Assembly: GCF_004011805.1 (NCBI RefSeq)
Contig: NZ_RCHJ01000037.1
Coordinates: forward strand, 1-32,224
Reading direction: 5' to 3'
Source: Piscinibacter defluvii
Lineage (GTDB): Bacteria; Pseudomonadota; Gammaproteobacteria; Burkholderiales; Burkholderiaceae_C
DNA length: 32,224 nt
Shown: positions 25,927 to 32,224 of the stretch, one piece after another
How positions within the stretch are numbered: position 1 is the first letter of the stretch
Layout: every line of letters begins with the position of its first letter
The notes under the pieces: generated by a model
What the model saw: the letters and a program-made list of their open reading frames with translations, nothing else
Databases searched by the model: none
Told to the model about the DNA's origin: nothing
Made by a program: the position numbers and the translations under genes

Positions 25927-27156
25927 TCAAACGCCCATCAGCACGCGGTATTGCTTCCAGAAGCCCCTCACGGCAGCCTCCGTGGCACGCGAACTGCTCG
26001 AGGCCGTGCTGTCGCCGCCCATCTCCAGCACCGCCTGTTCGGCCCGCGTGCCGGCAATGCCGCGCTGCACGAAGCCGCCGACGGCGCCGTCCTCCATCGA
26101 CACGAATCCCGCCGCCCCGATCAGGTTGGCCTGCTTGAGCCGGACTTCGCGCTGCGCCGGCGTGTCGGACACGTAGCCGATGTAGGTCCAGTTCAGATCG
26201 GTCTTGTCGATGCCGCGCGGCAGCACCTGGCGGATGGCCAGGCAGTTCTGGATCTGCTGCAACACGAAGCCCGGGAACACCGACAGAATCTGCAGCGTGA
26301 TGCCGTCATCGAACTCCTTGAAGCCCTGCAGCAGGCTGGGGTCCTTCAACTGGTAGCCGGACTGGTCGGATCGCAGCCCCTGGTCCTTGTAGCCGTCGAA
26401 GCCATCCTCGTCGACCTTCGAGTAGCTCACGTGATGAGCACCGGTCTCGCTGACGATGACACCGCCCTCCTGGGACAAGCGATTCAGCCGGAAGGTGGTG
26501 AAGAACAGGTGCAACAGACTGGCGTGGTAGGTGTCCTTGACGTTCTCGTAATAGAGCTTCCAGTTGTTGGGAAGCGCCTGGGTGAAGCGCCCGATCACCT
26601 CCACCGGACGGCCCAGCACCCGCTCGATGCGCGCGCAGATCTCGTCGCCCAGGTACTCCTCCAGTGGGTCCACGTCGTCGCTAAAGCTGCCGAACACCAG
26701 GCCACAGAAGATCGCCACGCGCAGCTTGGTCGGGTGATGGTGGTCCTTGCAGAAACCTTCGGGCATGCCGCCCGCACCGTTGACCCCGCCTTCGAATGCC
26801 ACGCCCTTGAGGTCGCCCTTGAGGCTGTAGGTCCAGGCGTGGTACACGCACTGGAAGTCCTTGGCGTCCTTGCCCGACTTCTCCAGACAGATCAGGGCGC
26901 CGCGGTGAGTGCAACGGTTCTCGAACGCGTAGATTTCGCCATCCGCATCGCGCGCCACGACGACCGGAGTCTCGCCGACGAAGGTCGTCCTGTAGTCCCC
27001 GCTTTCGGGGATCTCGTTCTCGAGGCAGAGATAGTTCCAGGTATCGCCGCGGTAGATGTTGCGCTGCTCGTCGGCAAAAACCTGATCGTCGCGGTACACC
27101 GCCAACGGGACACGGGTTTCACCTTGAGGAATCCATTGGATAGTCGAAGTCTGCAT
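25927..27156 (-). CDS. tphA2: Terephthalate 1,2-dioxygenase large (alpha) subunit
   Basis: This is a 409-residue protein. The Rieske ligands are Cys82 and His84 (RCTHRGAL) and Cys103 and His106 (CVYHAWTY). The mononuclear iron site is in [13 protein letters not shown] (His211, His216), with the bridging Asp208. Long stretches agree with recalled Comamonas TphA2 (413 aa), for example [17 protein letters not shown] and [10 protein letters not shown]. It adds O2 to terephthalate and therefore needs molecular oxygen. A close phthalate-like substrate cannot be excluded. Confidence 0.88.
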   Translation of the reverse strand: MQTSTIQWIPQGETRVPLAVYRDDQVFADEQRNIYRGDTWNYLCLENEIPESGDYRTTFVGETPVVVARDADGEIYAFENRCTHRGALICLEKSGKDAKDFQCVYHAWTYSLKGDLKGVAFEGGVNGAGGMPEGFCKDHHHPTKLRVAIFCGLVFGSFSDDVDPLEEYLGDEICARIERVLGRPVEVIGRFTQALPNNWKLYYENVKDTYHASLLHLFFTTFRLNRLSQEGGVIVSETGAHHVSYSKVDEDGFDGYKDQGLRSDQSGYQLKDPSLLQGFKEFDDGITLQILSVFPGFVLQQIQNCLAIRQVLPRGIDKTDLNWTYIGYVSDTPAQREVRLKQANLIGAAGFVSMEDGAVGGFVQRGIAGTRAEQAVLEMGGDSTASSSSRATEAAVRGFWKQYRVLMGV

Positions 27157-27198
27157 GTTGAGTCCTTTGAGAGATTGGGTGAGCTGGAAGTGAGGGAG

Positions 27199-28176
27199 TC
27201 AATCGACCGTGATCTTTGCGGCCTTGATCACTTGAGCCCAACGAGCGGTTTCCTCGCGCACGAAGCGATCCATCTGTTGCGGCGTGCTGCCGACGACTCG
27301 CGCACCCCGCTTGGCAAAGTTCGCCTGTACGTCGGGCAGCTTCAGGGCATCCACGAAGACACGGTTCAACGCGCGCACCATGTCATTGGGAGTTCCCGGG
27401 GGCGCGACCACGGCAAACCAAGTCACCGCCTGCATGGCAGACAACCCTGCTTCCGCGAAGGTTGGAACTTCCGGAAGCACCTCGGAGCGCTTCGTGTCAG
27501 TGACGGCAAGGATCCGAATCTTGCCGCTGCGGTGCAACGGCATCGACGAAGTGAGGTTGTCGAAGAACACATCGACCTGGCCGCCCAGAAGATCCGTCAG
27601 CGCGGGCGCTGTACCCTTGTAGGGCACGTGGATCATCCGTGTACCCGTCAGGGACTCAAACAGCGCTGCTGTCAGATGCGACGTCGAGCCATTGCCCTGC
27701 GAGGCAAAGGTGACCTTGTCCGGATGGGCTTTCACATAAGCGAGGAACTCCTGAACCGTCTTGGCGGGAAACGAAGCACTCACCGCAAGGACATTGGGTA
27801 CCTCGGCCATCACTGTGACGGGCATCAGTTCGTTCGAGTCGTAAGCGAGTTTGGGGTAGAGGCTGCGGTTGATCGCAAGCGGGCCGGGTGGCGAAGCCAG
27901 CAGCGTGAAACCGTCGGGTTTAGCCTTGGCCACCTGATCGGCGCCGATGTTCCCTCCCGCACCTGGCCGGTTCTCCACCACGACCCCTTTCGGGAAGTGC
28001 GGTCGAATTTTCTCGGCCAGGATGCGCGGCAAGGCGTCGGCCGTGCCGCCCGCGGGGAACGGAACGACCAAGAGCAACGGCGCAGCGTTCAGGTCCGCTG
28101 CCTTGGTGTGCCAACAGATGGCAACCGCTGACAACAGGATTGCGAGGCGAAGTATCGGCTTGGTAGAAATTTGCAT
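27199..28176 (-). CDS. Tripartite tricarboxylate (Bug) family substrate-binding protein, TphC-like
   Basis: This is a 325-residue periplasmic receptor with a Sec signal (about residues 1-26) and Bug-family features: VPFPAGGTADALPRILAEKI, VVENRPGAGGNIGAD, MIHVPYKGTAPALTDLLGGQ. Its position directly before tphA2 is that of tphC, whose product captures terephthalate for TTT-type uptake. No membrane TctA/TctB genes are in the window, so a permease encoded elsewhere would be needed. Confidence 0.85.
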   Translation of the reverse strand: MQISTKPILRLAILLSAVAICWHTKAADLNAAPLLLVVPFPAGGTADALPRILAEKIRPHFPKGVVVENRPGAGGNIGADQVAKAKPDGFTLLASPPGPLAINRSLYPKLAYDSNELMPVTVMAEVPNVLAVSASFPAKTVQEFLAYVKAHPDKVTFASQGNGSTSHLTAALFESLTGTRMIHVPYKGTAPALTDLLGGQVDVFFDNLTSSMPLHRSGKIRILAVTDTKRSEVLPEVPTFAEAGLSAMQAVTWFAVVAPPGTPNDMVRALNRVFVDALKLPDVQANFAKRGARVVGSTPQQMDRFVREETARWAQVIKAAKITVD

Positions 28177-28227
28177 GTTGAGTCCAAGAAAAATGTGAGC
28201 GAGATGCTGAGAGGGGTACGGCTTTGC

Positions 28228-28941
28228 TCAGACCCCGAGGTACTCGGCCAGTCGGTCGGGTTGCGAACGCATTTGTTCGCCGGTGCCTTCGAGCACAACC
28301 CGCCCCTTGACCAGGATCAGGTTGCGGTCGGTGAGGCCGGCGACGGCTTTCCAGTTCTTGTCGACCAGTACCGTGGCGATGCCCGCCGCGCGGATGAGAC
28401 CGATGATTCGCCAGATCTCCTGCGCAATCAGGGGCGCCAGTCCTTCGGTGGCTTCATCGAGGATCAGCAATAGCGGGTTGGTCATCAGCGCGCGGCCAAT
28501 GGTCAGCATCTGCTGCTCGCCGCCGGACAGTTGCTGCCCCCCGTGGCCGAGCCGTTCGGCCAGCCGCGGAAAGACCTCGAGCACGCGTTCGAAAGTCCAA
28601 TCCCGCCTGCCGTCCACACCCGGCCTGGCGGAGACGTTCAGGTTCTCGCGCACGCTGAGGTTCGGGAAGATGCCACGGCCTTCGGGAACATAGGCAATGC
28701 CCAACTGGGCGATCTGGTGCACGCTCATACCCCGCGTGGACCGGTTGTCGATAGACACCTCCCCGTCGCGCGGTGCGACCACACCGACCAAGGACTTCAG
28801 CAACGTCGACTTGCCCATGCCGTTGCGACCCATCAAGCCCACGGCCTCGCCCTTGCGGATGTTGAAGTCCACGCCGTGCAAGATGTGGCTCTCGCCATAG
28901 TAGGAATGCAGTCCGCGCGCCCGCAGCAGGAATTCAGACAT
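28228..28941 (-). CDS. LivF-type ABC transporter ATPase
   Basis: This is a 237-residue protein with Walker A GRNGMGKST, signature LSGGEQQ, Walker B LLILDEATEG, and the LivF-like start MSEFLLRARGLHSYYGESHI. In intact clusters it works with LivG, LivH, LivM and a LivJ-type binding protein. Here its start overlaps the tail of a deleted livG, and the binding protein gene is truncated, so it is an intact gene with no evident partners. Confidence 0.88.
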   Translation of the reverse strand: MSEFLLRARGLHSYYGESHILHGVDFNIRKGEAVGLMGRNGMGKSTLLKSLVGVVAPRDGEVSIDNRSTRGMSVHQIAQLGIAYVPEGRGIFPNLSVRENLNVSARPGVDGRRDWTFERVLEVFPRLAERLGHGGQQLSGGEQQMLTIGRALMTNPLLLILDEATEGLAPLIAQEIWRIIGLIRAAGIATVLVDKNWKAVAGLTDRNLILVKGRVVLEGTGEQMRSQPDRLAEYLGV

Positions 28942-30052
28942 GGGAAGCCTCCACGTCACTGCCCAGGTAGGCACTCTGAACTTCTGGACTGGAACGAATG
29001 ATGCCGGTACCGAATGCCAGATTGCCCGCGGCGCGTCGCGTCACATCGAAGACGTCGGCACGTTCCCAGCGGCGCGGGTCGCGGTTGGCCGAGCCGATGA
29101 GGACGCAGATCTTCTGTTCCTGAGGCAGCGCGACCCCGCCCAGCTCGACATCCTTCGTGGTCGTGCGGTAGAAGGAATGGAAGGTGCTCTCGAAGCGCAG
29201 CACCTCCTCCAGCGCCTGCCTGGCCATGGCGGGATTGGCGTGCACGAGCGCCCATTGGTCTGGGTGGCGGGCGAACGAAAGGATGGCGTTGCACAGAGTG
29301 AACGCGGTGGTGTCCAGGCCTGCCGACAGCAGCGTGCGCACCAGCATCGGCGCCTCCTCGGGCGCCAGATCGCCGTCATCGGCCGCACGGTAGAGCTGGG
29401 CGCCGAAGCCATCGGGCGTCAGGTTTTCGCGCTTGCACACCTCGCCGATCCAGGCAATCGATTCCTGCGCCGCCGCCAGGCGGGTCTTGAACCGCTCGTT
29501 GATCGGACCGAAGCCGTTGAACACCATGTCGCCATAAGGCAGCAGATGTTGCCGCCCTCCGGCGGGCACCCCCACCGCATCGCCGAACACCTTGAGCGGG
29601 TAGGCTGCGCACAGGTCGGGCACCGCGTCGAAACGGCCTTTCTCCAGAATCCGGTCGATCAGTAGCTCGGCCTGGCGCTCGAAGGTCGGGCGCAGCTTGT
29701 TGATCGACGCCGGCGCCAGCAGACCGGCCACCACCTTGCGTGTGCGCCCGTGCATGGGCGGGTCCGCCTCAAGGATCAAACTGGGCTTTCGCCAAGGCTC
29801 CTCGGTATGGAAGTTGGCGAGACCGACCCCGGCGCTGGAGCAGAAGGTCACATGGTCGCGCAGCACCGCGTCGATTTCCGCGTGCCGTGCGATCGCGTAG
29901 ACCCCGTAGCGCTGGAGGTGGACGATGGGTCCGAGTTCACGCAGGACCTCGTAGTGCGGATAGGGGTTGTCGAGGGCGTCCTCGGCATAAGGGTCGAAGT
30001 CGGAAATCGGCGCATCGACGCGGGACGGCTCGTGGGAAAGCGCGGTTGTCAT
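28934..30052 (-). pseudogene. CYP199-like P450 fused in frame to a LivG C-terminal tail; haem site lost
   Basis: Residues 1 to about 350 of 372 follow CYP199-type P450s that oxidise para-substituted benzoates: FCSSAGVGLANFHTEEPWRK, the I-helix LLSAGLDTTAF, the ExxR motif in EEVLRFES, RTTTKDVELGG, SANRDPRRW. The sequence stops at NLAFGTGI, exactly where FGxGxHxCxG should supply the haem Cys. It continues IIRSSPEVQSAYLGSDVEAS, the usual ending of LivG ATPases, and overlaps the livF start. A deletion therefore joined the two genes without changing frame. No catalytic activity is expected. ATG 30052 has AAGG at seven bases. Confidence 0.82.
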
Positions 30053-30141
30053 GGGCATGCCTTGTCTCGTGGCTATAGAAATCTGAAAGGGGCTACACCG
30101 CCCTCCCCTCTTGTGCAAGTGGTCAAAGCTTAAGAGCTGCC

Positions 30142-30191
30142 TTGCATTGGGTCAACGATTTCGCGTATAAAGTGCGGATACCGTACTTTAT
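30142..30191 (+). promoter_or_regulatory. Promoter and IclR-type operator of the divergent regulator
   Basis: TTGCAT (30142-30147) and TATAAA (30166-30171) are 18 bases apart. ATAAAGTGCGG (30167-30177) and CCGTACTTTAT (30181-30191) form an inverted repeat with one mismatch around ATA. The dyad overlaps the -10, so it is a good autorepression operator that could also serve the leftward operon. Confidence 0.55.
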
Positions 30192-30228
30192 GTTTGTCTT
30201 CACCAATCCCCGAGATAGAAGGATCACG

Positions 30229-30987
30229 ATGGAAATCGAAGAGAAGGAATACGTGATGGGTCTCGAGAAAGGGCTCGCGATCATCGAAGCCTTCGGACAG
30301 CGCAAAGGGCCAATGACGCTCACGCAGGCCGCAGAAATCACCGGCCATACGAAGGCGTCGGTGCGGCGCTGTCTGCTGACGTTGTGCAAGCTCGGGTATG
30401 CGGCGCAGGTGGGAAGGCAGTTTCAGCTGGCCCCTCGCACACTGCGTCTTGGCCATGCCTACGTCAGCTCGGACCCATTGACGAAAATCGCGCAGCCGAT
30501 TCTGGAGATGACTAGCGAACGCACCAAGGAGTCGGCTTCGGTGGCCGTGCTCGATTCGCAGGATGCGGTGTTCGTCGCTCGCTCAACGCACCGCCGCAGC
30601 CTATCCAGCGGGCTGGGCGTCGGTGCACGGCTGCCCGCTTATTGCAGCGCCACTGGCCGCGTGTTGTTGTCTGCACTTCCCAAGACCGACGTGGAGTTCC
30701 TTCTCAACCGCATGTCACGCCCGGCCTTTACCCCACGCACCCTCACGAACATCCGGGACATCCTGCGCGAGATACAGGTAGTGCACACGCAAGGCTATGC
30801 GATCAGCGACGAAGAACTCGAGATTGGTCTGCGCTCGATCGCGGTGCCCATCCGCAACGCAGCGGGCGAGATGATCGCGGCGCTGAGCCTATCGGTCTCA
30901 ACCAGCCGCATGACGCGAGCATCCATTGTCGAGAAACTGCTACCGGAACTCGAAACGGCCCGGAGAAACTTTGCAACGTTGCTGTAA
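30229..30987 (+). CDS. IclR-family regulator, TphR/PobR-like
   Basis: This is a 252-residue protein. A winged helix-turn-helix spans about residues 8-70 (GLEKGLAIIEAFGQRKGPMT, ITGHTKASVRRCLLTLCKLG). The IclR effector domain is at about 80-250 (GVGARLPAYCSATGRVLLSA, AVPIRNAAGEMIAALSLSVS). ATG 30229 follows AAGGA at six bases. It is divergent from the terephthalate operon, which it probably controls in response to the aromatic substrate. Confidence 0.88.
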   Translation: MEIEEKEYVMGLEKGLAIIEAFGQRKGPMTLTQAAEITGHTKASVRRCLLTLCKLGYAAQVGRQFQLAPRTLRLGHAYVSSDPLTKIAQPILEMTSERTKESASVAVLDSQDAVFVARSTHRRSLSSGLGVGARLPAYCSATGRVLLSALPKTDVEFLLNRMSRPAFTPRTLTNIRDILREIQVVHTQGYAISDEELEIGLRSIAVPIRNAAGEMIAALSLSVSTSRMTRASIVEKLLPELETARRNFATLL

Positions 30988-31139
30988 ATCGACCACATGC
31001 CACTCAGCTGCCGCCAACAACAATACGAAATCGACATCGCCTCCGAGATCAAACGCGATCTGCCGTCCGGTAGTGAGCCTGGAAGTCGACATTGTCCACG
31101 GGCGAGCAGCATCGGCAAGTTCTAGCCGATGCACTGCGG

Positions 31140-32165
31140 TCAGATGCCGATACCGCGCCGGTGACCGAGCTGCCAAGTGACCGACTGTCCGCGCACAATC
31201 GCCGACACCTGCAGCCCTAGACGTTGTTCGATCACGGGTTTCCACGGCACCAAATGAAAGCCCATGCCGTCATCAAGTATGGCAAAGTGGCCGCTGGCGA
31301 GCTGGATGGACTGGCGGTAGACGCCGCTGACGCGTTGCCCGTCCTGCACCGGGTGCCAGGCCTTGCCGATCTGCTGCTGTAGGCTCTGGCCCACCGAGGC
31401 CAGTTCGCGATCGCGCAGGGTAGCTAGCAGGTTGCGTGCCAGAATGATGCGCTGACCCCAGGGCTCGGCCAGCCCCTGCCCGGCCAGGAAATCCACACGC
31501 TGGTCCATGGCCTCGCGCACCTGCGCACCAAAGCCCTGGCCGGTTGGTTGTAGGCCTTTGGCGCCATCCGCCACCAGGCCGCGGTCCAGCCAGGTCGCAC
31601 CCATCGCCTTGATCTGTTGTTCAACGGACAGGTGCGAACGCAGTTCGATAGAGTGTCCTGCGACCTTCTGCGCATCGTGCTGCCTGGCCTTCTGCAGCAG
31701 ATCGGCCGGCACGGCCCAGACGCCATCGGCCGTACGCTCCACGTAGCCACTGCGGCACAGTGCTTCGAGCCGACGCACGTGGACCTAGGACGTGGCCTGC
31801 GGGTCGCGGTCACTGGCCTGCGCGAGCTGGGCCTGGTGGCTGGCCGCGGTGCAGATGCCGTCCCTGGCCGCCGCCAGGATGCTGCGGTCTACGGCCCTCT
31901 CCTGCGCTGGCGGCTTCGCTTCCAAGATGCCGCCGATGGGCAGTCCGGCCAGGTCGGCACCGGCTGGCAGCTTCAGGTAGTGCGCCCGGCCGTCGATGCC
32001 ATCAACCACCAGATAGGGTCGGTCGTGCAGTTCATCGTCCAGGCCCTTGGCCGCGATGCGCCCGATGACGTGCGAATCCGCAGATGGGTCGGTCATCAGT
32101 TCCCGCTGCTCGCCCTTCATCGCCCGATGCATGCTGCGCAGGATGTCGCTGCGCTCGCCCATGGC
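31140..32165 (-). pseudogene. Relaxase (VirD2/TraI, DUF3363) 3' remnant with an in-frame stop
   Basis: The DUF3363 region of Tn4371-type relaxases is recognisable in one frame: MGERSDILRSMHRAM, VIGRIAAKGLDDELHDRPYL, VVDGIDGRAHYL, then VHVRRLEALCRSGYV and the native end TWQLGHRRGIGI. A TAG at 31787-31785 interrupts it between DPQATS and VHVRRL. The N-terminal nicking domain is absent because IS1071 begins at 32166. It would be non-functional for mobilisation. Confidence 0.83.
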
Positions 32166-32224
32166 GGGGTCTCCTCGTTTTCAGTGCAATAAGTGACGGT
32201 ACGAAAAGCTAGCACTGGCGCGGA
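32166..32224 (+). mobile_element. Terminal inverted repeat of IS1071 (element continues beyond the window)
   Basis: The last 59 bases begin GGGGTCTCCTCGTTTTCAGT and continue with the AATAAGTGACGG and TACGAAAAGCTAGC tracts, which I recognise as the long terminal repeat of IS1071. This Tn3-family insertion sequence commonly flanks catabolic genes in betaproteobacteria. It is inserted in the relaxase gene; the transposase lies outside the window. Confidence 0.85.

Noticed and set aside
25432..28131. An 899-codon open frame on the plus strand
   Set aside because: It is antisense to tphA3, tphA2 and the tphC-like gene, all of which have clear family motifs. It is a GC-driven shadow.

Overview
The window is a high-GC mosaic of mobile and accessory DNA. 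It most likely comes from a plasmid or integrative element of a betaproteobacterium (Burkholderiales, Comamonadaceae-like). I infer this from the terephthalate-type genes, the IS1071 end, the Tn4371-style relaxase remnant and the clustered toxin-antitoxin (TA) genes. No rRNA, tRNA or CRISPR was seen.

Layout: (1) 1-3885 is plasmid-type backbone: a VbhA-like antitoxin, an XRE-type DNA-binding protein, a long SRAP (YedK/HMCES) protein, a ProQ/FinO RNA chaperone, and an Xre/RES TA pair. (2) 4011-7768 holds a Tn3-family transposase followed by a ParD/ParE-like TA pair. No resolvase and no right end are visible. (3) 7965-15261 is a chlorate/perchlorate respiration module. The minus-strand operon is cld (secreted chlorite dismutase), a type II DMSO-reductase-family molybdenum alpha subunit, an Fe-S beta subunit, a TorD/NarJ-type chaperone and a diheme cytochrome c. 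An ECF sigma factor and its NrsF-type anti-sigma factor are transcribed divergently. The intergenic region carries an FNR-type box placed for cld and a GTAACC/CGAA promoter placed for the sigma factor. (4) 15440-21783 is a complete Tn3-family transposon with 38-bp inverted repeats, a resolution site, tnpR, tnpA and a TA pair. As passengers it carries two integron-type gene cassettes with attC sites and no integrase. One cassette encodes a second, short chlorite dismutase (clade 2 / Nitrobacter type) and the other a small cupin. (5) 22223-30987 is a terephthalate module: tphC-like receptor, tphA2, tphA3, tphB and tphA1, with a globin gene, a divergent IclR regulator, and remnants of a branched-chain-type ABC importer. 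A CYP199-like P450 has lost its haem-binding end and is fused in frame to the tail of a LivG-type ATPase. (6) 31140-32224 is a relaxase (DUF3363) 3' remnant with an internal stop, cut by the terminal repeat of IS1071.

How the parts could work together: the reductase would turn (per)chlorate into chlorite in the periplasm, and the secreted Cld would split chlorite into chloride and O2. The cassette Cld lacks a signal peptide and would protect the cytoplasm. The sigma/anti-sigma pair probably answers reactive chlorine stress. The O2 could in principle feed the terephthalate dioxygenase next door, which would make this a possible oxygenase-using anaerobic catabolic island. The most notable items are the cassette-borne second Cld, the unusual reductase gene set (clrABDC-like order but a diheme cytochrome c), and the in-frame P450-LivG deletion chimera.
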